From an uncultured Lachnospiraceae bacterium (GTDB taxonomy: Bacteria; Bacillota; Clostridia; Lachnospirales; Lachnospiraceae): a DNA stretch of 64,000 nt. Both the position numbers and the translations under genes were made by a program. Location of the stretch: positions 124,001 to 188,000 of the forward strand of contig CAMUXE010000001.1 in NCBI GenBank assembly GCA_947164605.1, in the 5' to 3' direction. A model generated the notes under the pieces. It ran no database searches and was not told the origin of the DNA. It was given only the letters and a program-made list of their open reading frames with translations. The stretch's first letter is position 1, and every line of letters starts with the position of its first letter. Below, piece after piece: positions 16,560 through 25,679 of the stretch.

Positions 16560-18806
16560 TTAAATCCCTGCAATCTCCCTAATTCTCAAGTCCAGAGAGG
16601 TATATCTTTTAGCATCCGATTTGTTGCCCTCCATCTGCTCAAAAACATCTGTAAGGCCCACCAGACAGACACAAGACCTGGCTCTGGTTACAGCTGTGTA
16701 GAGAATATTCCTGTTAATCAAAGGAGCAGGGCATCTGTACATAGGTATTACAACAGCCGGATATTCACTGCCCTGAGACTTGTGAACTGTGACCGCATAG
16801 GCCAATTCCAGTTCATCAAGCATGCCGTAATCATAATCCACTTCCCTGTCATCATACTCAACAGTCACAATCTGTCCGAAAGTATCAATTTTCTTGATGA
16901 CACCAGTGTCTCCGTTAAAGACTCCCGTGCCCTCTTCAACTGAGAAGCCATATTTATTCTTTTTCTCCCAGGTCAGCTGATAATTGTTCTTAATCTGCAT
17001 AACCTTGTCCCCCTCACGGAAGACAATATCCCCAATTTTTTTCTCATTCTTCTTAGGAGTTCTCGGATTAAAATACTCCTGCATGTAAGAATTGAGCTGA
17101 TCCACACCAGTCGGTGTCTTTCTTGATGGCGAGAGGACCTGAATCTCATTGGGACTCGCATTGACATAGTCAGGCAGTTTATCCTTAACCAGCCTGCATA
17201 TGCTGTTCATAATCTCCTCCGGCGAATTGCACCTGATAAAGAGAAAGTCCTTGCTCTTCTTGGTCAAATCCACCTTTTCTCCATGGTTAATCTTATGGGC
17301 ATTGGTTATAATATCGCTCTCCTCAGCCTGTCTAAAAATCTTTTCAAGCTTCACGATAGTAAAAGTCTCAGATTTTATAATATCCTTGAGCACATTTCCC
17401 GGGCCTACACTGGCCAACTGGTCCACATCCCCCACAAGGATAAGCCTTGTTCCTACCGGCACAGCCTTTAGGAGTGAATTCATAAGGTAGACATCAACCA
17501 TAGACATCTCATCAATAATCAGGACATCGGTCTCAAGAGGATTTTCCTCGTTCCTGGCAAATGCTATGCCAGCCCTGTTATCCCCCTCCATACTTCCAGC
17601 TGACACTTCCAGAAGTCTGTGTATTGTGAGAGCCTCCCATCCACAGGTCTCAGTCATCCTTTTGGCCGCTCTGCCCGTTGGCGCCGCAAGCATAATTTCA
17701 AGTTTCTCATTGCTGAAGTACTTGATTATGGCATTGATAGTGGTTGTTTTACCTGTACCAGGTCCACCAGTTATAACAGTAAAACCATGGCAGGCGGCAG
17801 CACTGACAGCCTCTTTCTGAATGTCATCAAGCTCGATGTCCAGCTCCTTCTCCACCCTGTCAATCTTATTATAGATTTCTTGTGCGCTTTCCTTCTGCTC
17901 TATATCCAGATCTATAAGGCGCCTTGCTATCATCTGTTCCGCCCTGTACATATTTGTGCTATAGACGCATTTATTCTGGTCTAGATTCTTGACCACAATC
18001 TTACCCTCAATAGTCAGGTCCATAATATATTTATCTATATCAGACATGTCGACAAGGATAGTCCTTGCAACCTCTTCGCTGAGCTCTTCGTAAGGCAGGT
18101 AAACATGTCCCTGGGCACCAGCCTCTCCTATACAGTAGACTATACAACTCTTGATTCTAAAGTCCGAATCCATGGGGACTCCCAGTTTCATCGCAATCTC
18201 GTCAGCCTTTTTAAAGCCGATTCCATCGATAGTCTCTGCGAGCTCGTAAGGATTTTCCCTTATAATCTGGTAAACCTTAGCTCCGTACTTCTCATAGACC
18301 TTATTGGCCAGGCGCATTGTTATGCCGTAACCTTGCATAAAGACAAGAGCATCTCTCAAATCTCTTCTAGATGTGACCTGCTCTGAAATTTGAATAGCTC
18401 TCTCCAGGCTGATTCCCTTAACTTCCGCCAGTCTTTCAGGTTCCTCTTCGATAAGTCTGAAAGTGTCATCGCCCAAAGTATCCACAATTCTCTTGGCAAG
18501 CTTAGGACCCACTCCCTTGATAGCTCCTGAGCCTAGGTACTTCTCTACGGACTCAATATCTGCCGGAGCCCTAAAGGTGTATGAACTTATCTTAAACTGG
18601 GTCAAATATGTTGGATGGCGCACAAATTCGCCGTCCGCAACAATAAATTCACCTGCGCTGATGTAACTTAATTCTCCAACGCAGGTGATTTCTCCTTTTT
18701 CTTGTGAGGTAGTGAACACTGTATATCCATTATCATCATTTCGAAATATAATATTTTCTATATATCCTTCGATGTGTCTGACTTCGTTGTTTCGCTCGAG
18801 TTCCAA
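16560..18806 (-). CDS. recD2: RecD2-type ATP-dependent DNA helicase
   Basis: 748 aa SF1B helicase. An N-terminal OB-like and helix-hairpin-helix region (residues about 1-200, with YLGSGAIKGVGPKLAKRIV) precedes Walker A GGPGTGKTTTINA near 345 and Walker B LIIDEMSMVD. Later motifs include LVGDVDQLASVGPGNVL and the C-terminal AVTVHKSQGSEYPAVV and TAVTRAR. The start is TTG at 18806, with GGAGG 6 bases upstream; it overlaps the last 49 bases of the flgJ-like gene, so the two are translationally coupled. RecD2 acts in DNA repair without RecBC. A DNA-repair gene coupled to a flagellar gene is unexpected. Confidence 0.95.
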   Translation of the reverse strand: MELERNNEVRHIEGYIENIIFRNDDNGYTVFTTSQEKGEITCVGELSYISAGEFIVADGEFVRHPTYLTQFKISSYTFRAPADIESVEKYLGSGAIKGVGPKLAKRIVDTLGDDTFRLIEEEPERLAEVKGISLERAIQISEQVTSRRDLRDALVFMQGYGITMRLANKVYEKYGAKVYQIIRENPYELAETIDGIGFKKADEIAMKLGVPMDSDFRIKSCIVYCIGEAGAQGHVYLPYEELSEEVARTILVDMSDIDKYIMDLTIEGKIVVKNLDQNKCVYSTNMYRAEQMIARRLIDLDIEQKESAQEIYNKIDRVEKELDIELDDIQKEAVSAAACHGFTVITGGPGTGKTTTINAIIKYFSNEKLEIMLAAPTGRAAKRMTETCGWEALTIHRLLEVSAGSMEGDNRAGIAFARNEENPLETDVLIIDEMSMVDVYLMNSLLKAVPVGTRLILVGDVDQLASVGPGNVLKDIIKSETFTIVKLEKIFRQAEESDIITNAHKINHGEKVDLTKKSKDFLFIRCNSPEEIMNSICRLVKDKLPDYVNASPNEIQVLSPSRKTPTGVDQLNSYMQEYFNPRTPKKNEKKIGDIVFREGDKVMQIKNNYQLTWEKKNKYGFSVEEGTGVFNGDTGVIKKIDTFGQIVTVEYDDREVDYDYGMLDELELAYAVTVHKSQGSEYPAVVIPMYRCPAPLINRNILYTAVTRARSCVCLVGLTDVFEQMEGNKSDAKRYTSLDLRIREIAGI

Positions 18807-19339
18807 TTGTTTCCTCCGCTCGTACGCTTCATCTGTTCATACAAAGACTGGGCAAGGCCTAGATTGGTAGTCTTAGATTCAGTCACCTGCTTAGCAAGAG
18901 CTGAAACCATCTCATCGCCAAAATAGCTCGCCATTGTCGAAACGCCCGCATCACTGTTATCAGCGCCAATGCCGAACAAAGATGAATACATGTTGTTGTT
19001 ATCAGTATCACCATCCACTGAAGCCATCTTGTACATTGATTTCATGACCTGCTCTAAAAAGTAGCTTTCAAAATTCTTGCAAACTTCCATCAAGTCATCG
19101 TCACTGGCAGTGCTCAAATCGGTATTCTTAAGCTTGTCAGTTATGGAATCAGCCAAAGCATTATTGGCTGTTGCATTTGCAATAGCTGAAGAAAAAGTCG
19201 ATGACGAAGCCGCCAAGGATGAAGCTGTAGCTGAGGCTATCGACGACGAAGATGCCGAAGAAGTCGTTCCCAAAGAGTTCATGGCCAATTGCGGATTCAG
19301 TGAATTTATAGAACTTAAATTTCCTAAATAATCACTCAT
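18758..19339 (-). CDS. FlgJ N-terminal domain (rod-binding) protein
   Basis: 193 aa. After a serine/alanine-rich N-terminus it shows the rod-binding motif CKNFESYFLEQVMKSMYKM near residues 87-105, as in the N-terminal domain of FlgJ; the muramidase domain of proteobacterial FlgJ is absent. It follows flhP in the same direction, so a basal-body role is likely. Its 3' end overlaps the recD2 start. The ribosome site before its ATG is weak. Confidence 0.82.
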   Translation of the reverse strand: MSDYLGNLSSINSLNPQLAMNSLGTTSSASSSSIASATASSLAASSSTFSSAIANATANNALADSITDKLKNTDLSTASDDDLMEVCKNFESYFLEQVMKSMYKMASVDGDTDNNNMYSSLFGIGADNSDAGVSTMASYFGDEMVSALAKQVTESKTTNLGLAQSLYEQMKRTSGGNNWNSSETTKSDTSKDI

Positions 19340-19444
19340 ATTATATCACACTTTCTACTTATGATGAATCAGATATAAGTTATAAGATTAAGCCTCTCAC
19401 TGCCATCCTGATGCTAGGAGATAAGATCTTACGACTTATATATA

Positions 19445-20260
19445 TTATCTCTTGAGATTGTTAGCCTGCTCAAGCATTGTATCTGATGTTGTAATTGCCT
19501 TAGAGCACAACTCATAAGCCCTCTGTGAGGTAATCAAGTTAACAATCTCAGTGGCAACATTGACATTGGACGCCTCAAGGTAGCCCTGCTTAAGTGTTGA
19601 CTTCTGTCCTACATCGTCAAAGTCCTCATTGAGAGCTGTTCCTGATGCCTCAGATTCTGCAAGATAAGAACCGCCAACCTTGTCCAGGCCAGATGGATTT
19701 GGGAACTGAAAAAGTGCAATCTTGATTCCTATAGGAGCTGGATTGCCCTGCTCGTCAGGATAGCAGATCTGTCCTTCAGCATCCACTGTTATTCTTGCTG
19801 TGTTGTACTCATCACCCAACTGAATTGGACCACCGTCTGCTGAGAGCACTGGATAGCCATCAGAAGTACAGAGCATAGAGCCCTGAGCTGATACAGCAAA
19901 ATTGAAATTACCATTTCTTGTATAGACAGTCTGTCCGCTAGTATTCTGCACTGAGAAGAAACCATCGCCATTGATCATAAAGTCTGTATTGCTATCTGTA
20001 GCCTGAGCCGAGCCCTCTGTATAGTGAGATGTGATAGATGCAACTCTGGCACCAAGTCCCACCTGCGCACTTACAGGCTTCTGCTCACCGTTGGCAGATG
20101 TTGTCTTTGACTGAAGATTCTGGTAGAGAAGAGACTTAAACTCTGTACTCTCTGCCTTATAGCCTACTGTATTAACGTTAGCAAGGTTGTTTGCTATAAC
20201 ATCAACGCTTGTCTGCTGAGCCATCATGCCGGCTGCAGCTGAATATAATGAACGAACCAT
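19445..20260 (-). CDS. flhP: Flagellar distal-rod/hook-basal body protein (FlhP/FlgG type)
   Basis: 271 aa. The N-terminus MVRSLYSAAAGMMAQQTSVDVIANNLANVNTVGYKAE is the rod signature; the C-terminus QGYLEASNVNVATEIVNLITSQRAYELCSKAI is the paired family motif. It lies 20 bases after flhO, in the mbl-flhO-flhP order of B. subtilis. It forms part of the rod that passes through the cell wall. Confidence 0.94.
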   Translation of the reverse strand: MVRSLYSAAAGMMAQQTSVDVIANNLANVNTVGYKAESTEFKSLLYQNLQSKTTSANGEQKPVSAQVGLGARVASITSHYTEGSAQATDSNTDFMINGDGFFSVQNTSGQTVYTRNGNFNFAVSAQGSMLCTSDGYPVLSADGGPIQLGDEYNTARITVDAEGQICYPDEQGNPAPIGIKIALFQFPNPSGLDKVGGSYLAESEASGTALNEDFDDVGQKSTLKQGYLEASNVNVATEIVNLITSQRAYELCSKAITTSDTMLEQANNLKR

Positions 20261-20280
20261 AAGCTCCTCCTAATTCTCAA

Positions 20281-21057
20281 TTAAATCTCTGATATATCTA
20301 TCATACGGCCGAGCATCTCATCTATAGAATTGATTACCTTCTGGCCACTCTCATATTCTCTGGCAATTGTGATCATCTCAACCATCTCCTGCACAGGATT
20401 TATGTTGGAAGCTTCCACATATCCCTGATTTACTCTGGCTTCGACCTCATCAGTCTCAGTAGCGCCATCAACAGCGCGGAACATATTCTCACCATATTTC
20501 TCAAGATAGTTGTAATCCTCGAAATCAGTCAGGGCAAATGCATCAATATATTCGCCGTCTGCTGTAATATTTCCAAGTTCATCAACCGCAACCTGTGTTG
20601 TGTTGGTTGGAATTACTATAGGACCACCACTTGCACCCAGGACATAATCGCCATCCTTAGTGAGCAGGTAACCATCTTTATCCAACTGAAAGGAACCATC
20701 CCTGGTGTACATAACTGATGTGTTTCCCTGCTTGTCTGTAAACTCAATATTGAAAAAGCCCTTGCCGCTGAGTGCGAAGTCATACTTAGCCTCAGTTGTG
20801 ATGAAGGCTCCCTGTTCAAAGTTTCTGTATGTCTCACCGATCTTTACACCAAGCGATACAGATCCAACATTTTCATTGAGGTGACCCACAGTTCTATCTT
20901 TAATTTTAATTGCATACATCGCATCGAAAGATTGAGTAGTGCAACCTTCCTTCTTATATCCGTATGTCTGCGAGTTTGCTATATTGTTAGAAACTACATC
21001 CAGTCTCTTTTGGCTATTAACCATCCCTGTAAAAGCCGTATATAAGCCTTTAACCAT
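20281..21057 (-). CDS. flhO: Flagellar rod protein (FlhO/FlgF type)
   Basis: 258 aa. It starts VKGLYTAFTGMVNSQKRLDVVSNNIANSQTYGYKKEG and ends QGYVEASNINPVQEMVEMITIAREYESGQKVINSIDEML, the conserved rod-protein ends. It is first in the flhO-flhP-flgJ run and has a sigma-D type promoter 54 bases upstream. The flanking mreB/mbl gene matches the B. subtilis context. Confidence 0.93.
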   Translation of the reverse strand: MVKGLYTAFTGMVNSQKRLDVVSNNIANSQTYGYKKEGCTTQSFDAMYAIKIKDRTVGHLNENVGSVSLGVKIGETYRNFEQGAFITTEAKYDFALSGKGFFNIEFTDKQGNTSVMYTRDGSFQLDKDGYLLTKDGDYVLGASGGPIVIPTNTTQVAVDELGNITADGEYIDAFALTDFEDYNYLEKYGENMFRAVDGATETDEVEARVNQGYVEASNINPVQEMVEMITIAREYESGQKVINSIDEMLGRMIDISEI

Positions 21058-21110
21058 AATGAATCCATCCTTTTTTCTGCAATAAAGACACTTAGTGCTT
21101 TCTAGTAAAT

Positions 21111-21137
21111 ACTTCGGCAGCTTAGGATAAAAACTTA
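21111..21137 (-). promoter_or_regulatory. Sigma-D type promoter for flhO
   Basis: Minus strand TAAG (21137-21134), 15 bp, GCCGAAGT (21118-21111). The first five -10 bases match the consensus. Confidence 0.65.
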
Positions 21138-21226
21138 ACCCCCAAAAGAAAAATTTTTAAATATTTTTCTTGAAGGAAAAAGTTCGAGCCTGCCCACAGA
21201 TAATACTTTCGCAGAAAAAACATAAA

Positions 21227-21305
21227 GGCATAAAAAATAATGGCATAAAGGTGCAAAGATATAAGACGCAAAGGCATAAAGGTATATAAATTATAAGGGC
21301 ATAAA
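21227..21305. repeat. Four GGCATAAA words between the mreB terminator and flhO promoter
   Basis: GGCATAAA occurs at 21227, 21242, 21273 and 21298, with degenerate copies (GTGCAAAG, ACGCAAAG) between. The roughly 300-base spacer 21058-21358 otherwise holds the flhO promoter and the mreB terminator, with no gene. Confidence 0.7.
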
Positions 21306-21307
21306 AA

Positions 21308-21331
21308 AAGTGTCGGGCAAGCCCGACACTT
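21308..21331 (-). terminator. Intrinsic terminator after mreB/mbl
   Basis: An 11-bp GC-rich stem (AAGTGTCGGGC with its complement) with a very small loop, followed by seven T on the minus strand. Confidence 0.92.
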
Positions 21332-21358
21332 TGAAATTTCTTATCTTAAATTCAGCTA

Positions 21359-22360
21359 TTACTTTGCTTCTTTCTCTCTGTATCCTGTGAGGAACTCGAT
21401 AAACTTACCTGTTCCGATAGCAACAGCTGTCATAGGATCATCTGCTGTCATAGTGTGGATACCAGTCTTAGCCTCGATTAAGTCCTCAAGACCTGAAAGA
21501 AGACTGCCGCCACCAGTGAGAACGATTCCTCTGTCTGCGATATCTGCAGCAAGTTCAGGTGGTGTCTTCTCAAGAACACTGTGTACTGCCTCAACGATCT
21601 GAGAAGTTGCCTCCTTCAAAGCTTCCTCAGTCTCTTCAGATGTAACTTCTACAGTCTTTGGAAGACCTGTTACTAAGTTTCTACCCTTTACAGAGATAGT
21701 TCTAACCTCTGGCTGAGGGAAGGCTGAACCAACCTTGATCTTAATCTCTTCAGCAGTTCTCTCACCGATAAGGAGATTGTGCTTCTTTCTCATATAACGA
21801 ACAATTGCCTCATCGAAATCATCACCGGCAATCTTAATTGATGTACTTACAACATTTCCGCCAAGAGAGATAACAGCGATATCAGATGTACCACCACCTA
21901 TATCAACGATCATATTTCCACATGGCTTAGCAATATCAATACCAGCACCGATAGCAGCTGCGATAGGCTCCTCGATAATAGCAACCTCTCTTGCTCCTGC
22001 CTGAATTGTAGCATCCTCAACAGCCTTCTTCTCAACTTCTGTAACACCAGATGGGACACAAACGCTGATTCTAGGCTTCTTCAATGTACGACGGCCAATA
22101 GCCTTCTGAATGAAGTACTTAAGCATCTTCTCTGTAACTGTGTAATCAGAGATAACGCCCTGTCTAAGTGGTCTTACAGCAACGATATTTCCCGGTGTTC
22201 TACCAAGCATAAGTCTAGCTTCCTCACCGATTGCCTTAATCTTATTAGTATCCTTATCAAAAGCAACTACTGATGGCTCCTTGAGCACAACGCCCTTTCC
22301 CTTGATATATACAAGGATACTTGCTGTTCCTAAATCTATTCCAATATCCGTAGATAACAT
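21359..22360 (-). CDS. mreB: Rod shape-determining protein MreB/Mbl
   Basis: 333 aa actin homologue. Phosphate-1 motif DIGIDLGTASILVYIKGKG at the N-terminus, phosphate-2 IVDIGGGTSDIAVISLGG near 160, and the adenosine motif GIVLTGGGSLLSGL near 285 are all present. It guides cell-wall synthesis along the membrane. Gene order (before flhO-flhP) makes it the equivalent of mbl, but MreB and Mbl cannot be told apart from sequence here. It ends with its own terminator, so flagellar genes downstream use a separate promoter. Confidence 0.95.
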   Translation of the reverse strand: MLSTDIGIDLGTASILVYIKGKGVVLKEPSVVAFDKDTNKIKAIGEEARLMLGRTPGNIVAVRPLRQGVISDYTVTEKMLKYFIQKAIGRRTLKKPRISVCVPSGVTEVEKKAVEDATIQAGAREVAIIEEPIAAAIGAGIDIAKPCGNMIVDIGGGTSDIAVISLGGNVVSTSIKIAGDDFDEAIVRYMRKKHNLLIGERTAEEIKIKVGSAFPQPEVRTISVKGRNLVTGLPKTVEVTSEETEEALKEATSQIVEAVHSVLEKTPPELAADIADRGIVLTGGGSLLSGLEDLIEAKTGIHTMTADDPMTAVAIGTGKFIEFLTGYREKEAK

Positions 22361-22514
22361 AATTAATTCCTTTCATTAAAAAAGCTCTAACAAAAACGAC
22401 TAACGAACATTATATACAATGCTCAAACATTTTAAAAGTATAATTTAAAATTTTTTTTGAAGATTTTTCAATCTATATCTTATACTACTTTTTTAAATCC
22501 TGCGCAAGTATTTT

Positions 22515-22918
22515 TTACTTACCATAATTCTTAATTTTCTCGCCAACTTTCTCCTTAACCTCTCTGGCAGTCATAACCATTCTGTTGGCTGTCTTTTCAG
22601 GCATATTGGAGAGAGATTTGAAAGACTTACTCATCTTATCTTTAATTGCAATGGCATCTTCCTTGTTGAAATCAGGCAACTTTCTTCTTATTGAAGATGC
22701 TGTTGGGAAAGCATCCTTTATAGCAGAAGCAAAATAATCCGCCTTAGCCCTTGTATCGATAAGCTCCTTCTTTATAGTCTCAACGGCAAGTTCCTGTTAG
22801 TAACTTTCTTTTGTTCAAAAGAGACGATTGCAGATTCTATGCACCAGCCAAGAAAGCTATATATAAAGAAATAGGCCAAAAGATGCATAAAGTAATAATA
22901 ATTTTCCAAATCTGCCAC
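22515..22918 (-). pseudogene. Remnant of a CmpB-type (PF06541) membrane protein gene
   Basis: Two fragments in different frames. The first, from a GTG at 22918 immediately after the upstream stop, gives YYYFMHLLAYFFIYSFLGW followed by CIESAIVSFEQKK and NRN, the opening of putative ABC-transporter permease family PF06541. It stops about 46 codons in. The second, in another frame, gives a charged tail (ELIDTRAKADYFASAIKDAF and onward, ending KIKNYGK). The conserved GFLNGP membrane core that should lie between is missing. This fits an internal deletion with a frameshift near 22795. The family name is from memory of the motif. Confidence 0.6.
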
Positions 22919-23329
22919 CTATCTTTCAATATCATATTTGGCATAGACAAGTCTCATCTTGTCTCCGACCACCTTAGCACTTAGAAGTTTCACATTGCCA
23001 AGCTTTGCTTCTGGATAAGCTATTTTCAAAAGATACTTATTAAGCAAGGCTGCCATCTGTTTCCTCTTCGATCTTCTAACAGCACTTATAAAGAAAGCTG
23101 CCAAAAAACCTATTGCAAGTCCACTGACCGGTATGCTAAAAAGAATTTCCAGCAAAAGATCAGGTTCAAATGACCATAATATAAGAACTGTAAAGAGAAT
23201 TGGCAGTATAATACTGATATAGATGTTTATATAGTCCACAGCTGATAAAGCTTTCAAGCCACATAAAATATGGTTATAATTTCTAGATTCTTCCTTAGTT
23301 AGGTTTAACTCATAAATTAATCTTTTCAT
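22919..23329 (-). CDS. Small membrane protein of unknown function
   Basis: 136 aa. Two or three membrane helices are visible: INIYISIILPILFTVLILW near residues 34-53 and IPVSGLAIGFLAAFFISAV near 66-84. A basic RRSKRKQ segment and a soluble tail follow. AAGGAGG precedes the ATG. It abuts the decayed PF06541 gene with no gap, so the two once formed an operon. No family is recognised. Confidence 0.7.
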   Translation of the reverse strand: MKRLIYELNLTKEESRNYNHILCGLKALSAVDYINIYISIILPILFTVLILWSFEPDLLLEILFSIPVSGLAIGFLAAFFISAVRRSKRKQMAALLNKYLLKIAYPEAKLGNVKLLSAKVVGDKMRLVYAKYDIER

Positions 23330-23640
23330 GCCTATATCCTCCTTCCAAACTCAAAAGCATTCACCAAATTCATGGTAAAAAATTAAAATCACTCATCAAA
23401 TTTTCTAGATTATCAGGTAGAATTCCCTATTACACCGCCATTTTATCAGAAGAAAGCCCCTTCTTCAATTAAGTTTTTTTCTTTTATTATTTGTTAATTT
23501 TTATATAAGGCTTATTTCACCTCATCTCAGATTTTTTTTTCAAAAAAGACGCAATTTAGACACATATCCTTGTTAATATATACTTGTTCAAAGACATAGA
23601 GCTTTGATTTTTTTCTCCTCCCTATTAGAAATAATAGAAC
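23330..23640. other. AT-rich intergenic spacer
   Basis: No gene or convincing RNA is seen. It has long T tracts near 23465-23475 and 23530-23540. The region separates the small membrane protein from the methyltransferase/reductase transcript, whose terminator follows at 23641. Confidence 0.5.
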
Positions 23641-23680
23641 ACTAAAAAAGCACTTCTACTCCGGGAAGTGCTTTTTTAGT
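23641..23680 (-). terminator. Strong bidirectional terminator
   Basis: A perfect 15-bp stem (23641-23655 with 23666-23680) with A-tract and T-tract flanks on both strands. It ends the minus-strand gene 23693-25489. Confidence 0.93.
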
Positions 23681-23692
23681 GTCTTTTTTTAC

Positions 23693-25489
23693 TTATATAA
23701 GACCTGCGTCAAGGATTTTCTCAAGCATTTCAACCCTGTTGAATGGGAAAGAGAAGTAGTATCCATCAGCAAAATCATTCATTTTCTCAATCATTTCAAG
23801 AGCGAGCTCAATACCCACAGCCTGACCTTCCTCTTTAGAAGCCTCCTTAGGATAGCGCTCTATAATCTCATCAGGAACCAAAATTCCAGCAATCTCATTC
23901 TTCATAAACAAAGCATTTTTGTATGACACAAAAGGCATAATACCACAGAGCATCCTACAAGAAGTCTCTTCCTTGATTCTCCTTAATCTTTCAACGCTTT
24001 CATCGTCAAATGCTGGCTGAGACATAAAGAATCTGGCTCCTGCCTTCATCTTTTTCTTAACTCTCTCTATCTCGTGCTCCAAGTTCCTTCTGTTCTGATT
24101 GATAGCACCTCCATAAACCAAAGGGCTCTCCCTTAGTTTATCTGAATTGATATCATCAATCAGGTTCATAAGACCCACAGAATCAAACTGATAGACGGAC
24201 TTTATAGAATTTCTTGCAGAGAGTGGAACCGGATCTCCCGTGATTACTAAGAAATTATCAATTCCATTGACATAGGCTCCCATCAACTGAGAACGTATGG
24301 CAATTGTGTTTTTATCTCTGCAACAGATATGAGGCATAACGCAAAGACCGTTCTCCCTGGCAACCTTGGCTGCCATAAGCACTGAATCCACCCTTGTTCT
24401 TCCTGATGGAGAATCTGGGAAAGTAACCACATCAACCTTATTTTTGGCAAGAATATGGGCCGCATTCATAAGCTTCTCATCATCACAGTCAAAAGGAGGT
24501 GCAAGCTCGACAGCTACAAGTTTCTTCTTTTTAGCTGCAAAAAAAGCGTTGTCTCTAACCTCAACATCAAGCTCCTCTGTAGGTTCAGCAAGTTTTGCCG
24601 GCTTTATATCCAGACTTTCGATTACCGCTTTCAGCTTCTCAATGTGAAGAGGTGTTGTGCCGCAACATCCACCTATCATCCTTACGCCCAGGGATAAATA
24701 ATCCGCTGCTGTATCTGAAAAGTAAGTTGAAGTGTCTGATGCAAAGACCAATCTGTTGCTTATATTTTCTGGATATCCCGCGTTAGGCAGGGCAGAAAAG
24801 TAGATTAAACTGCCATCCGCTTTCTTATAGTTCTTATTAAAGCATTCCTTAAGCATAGACTTCATATGGCCAGGTCCTATGCCACAGTTAAATCCCATGA
24901 CATCTACAAGGCCTGACTCAGCAGTTTTTCTCAAAAGATTTTTTGCATAGAAGCCTGTTGATGAATATCCAAACTGATCCAGAGCATACTGAACTATAAC
25001 AGGTATATCATACTCTTCCTTAACCTTAGCTATAGCGTCAATGAGCTGAATTGTATCAGACTGTGTCTCAAAACAAAGGGCATCAACCCCAGCCTTGCAC
25101 ATGGTTTTTGCTATCAGCTCGTACTCATGGGCAGAATCATATGAATCAATAGGACCTATATCACCAGCCACATAGACGTCCCCTTTTAGTCCATCTTCCT
25201 GCTCTGTCTGCTTTATTGCCTCTTTAGCGAGCTCAACAGATTTTCTTACATTGTCCAAAACATCTTCAACTGTGAGGCCTATATTCCTTGTATTGCTGGC
25301 AAATGAGTTGGTTCTTATCAGGCTTGCACCAGCCTTTATGTAAGCCTTATGAATCTCTATAACTCTGTCTTCATGATAAATATTGGCCTTCTCAGGGAGC
25401 TCCTCAGTCCTATATTTCTTATTGTAATAGGTACCAAAGGCGCCATCCGCAATTATATAACTCTTCTCTAAGCTCTCTAAAAACTTCAT
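23693..25489 (-). CDS. Bifunctional homocysteine S-methyltransferase / methylenetetrahydrofolate reductase
   Basis: 598 aa. The N-terminal half (about 1-290) is a homocysteine methyltransferase with the zinc ligands in GFNCGIGP and MIGGCCGTTP. The C-terminal half (about 315-598) is MTHFR-like, with VAVELAPPFDCDDEKLM, ITGDPVPLSARNSIKSVYQF and FMSQPAFD. The same fusion is known as YitJ in B. subtilis. It would couple 5-methyl-THF formation to methionine synthesis. No cobalamin domain is present. No SAM riboswitch is seen in the 160 bases upstream. Confidence 0.92.
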   Translation of the reverse strand: MKFLESLEKSYIIADGAFGTYYNKKYRTEELPEKANIYHEDRVIEIHKAYIKAGASLIRTNSFASNTRNIGLTVEDVLDNVRKSVELAKEAIKQTEQEDGLKGDVYVAGDIGPIDSYDSAHEYELIAKTMCKAGVDALCFETQSDTIQLIDAIAKVKEEYDIPVIVQYALDQFGYSSTGFYAKNLLRKTAESGLVDVMGFNCGIGPGHMKSMLKECFNKNYKKADGSLIYFSALPNAGYPENISNRLVFASDTSTYFSDTAADYLSLGVRMIGGCCGTTPLHIEKLKAVIESLDIKPAKLAEPTEELDVEVRDNAFFAAKKKKLVAVELAPPFDCDDEKLMNAAHILAKNKVDVVTFPDSPSGRTRVDSVLMAAKVARENGLCVMPHICCRDKNTIAIRSQLMGAYVNGIDNFLVITGDPVPLSARNSIKSVYQFDSVGLMNLIDDINSDKLRESPLVYGGAINQNRRNLEHEIERVKKKMKAGARFFMSQPAFDDESVERLRRIKEETSCRMLCGIMPFVSYKNALFMKNEIAGILVPDEIIERYPKEASKEEGQAVGIELALEMIEKMNDFADGYYFSFPFNRVEMLEKILDAGLI

Positions 25490-25538
25490 ATACTAAGCTC
25501 CAAACTATAGCGTTTTTTCTAAAATTTCTAACCTCTGC

Positions 25539-25679
25539 ATTATCTCACAAATAGAAATTAAATTACAAGATTATTTGACAAATAGGAGCCAAAATTGCGT
25601 ATTATCTCGCAATTCGACTCCCAATCACATTTAAATGCAAATATAATCTAGATTAAAGCATTATCTCGCAGTCTGACTC
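25539..25679. repeat. Degenerate copies of the 3' end of the HMA gene
   Basis: The 20 bases at the end of the HMA gene (25660-25679) recur at 25601-25620 with about 17 of 20 identical, and more weakly at 25539-25558. Spacing is 59-62 bases. The copies lie beyond the stop codon. Confidence 0.6.

Noticed and set aside
18758-19339. Full FlgJ with muramidase
   Set aside because: Only the rod-binding part is present and the length leaves no room for a muramidase domain.
25490-25652. SAM riboswitch before the methionine-cycle gene
   Set aside because: No S-box core is recognisable in the short upstream region; the GAGATAAT words there are decayed copies of the HMA gene 3' end.
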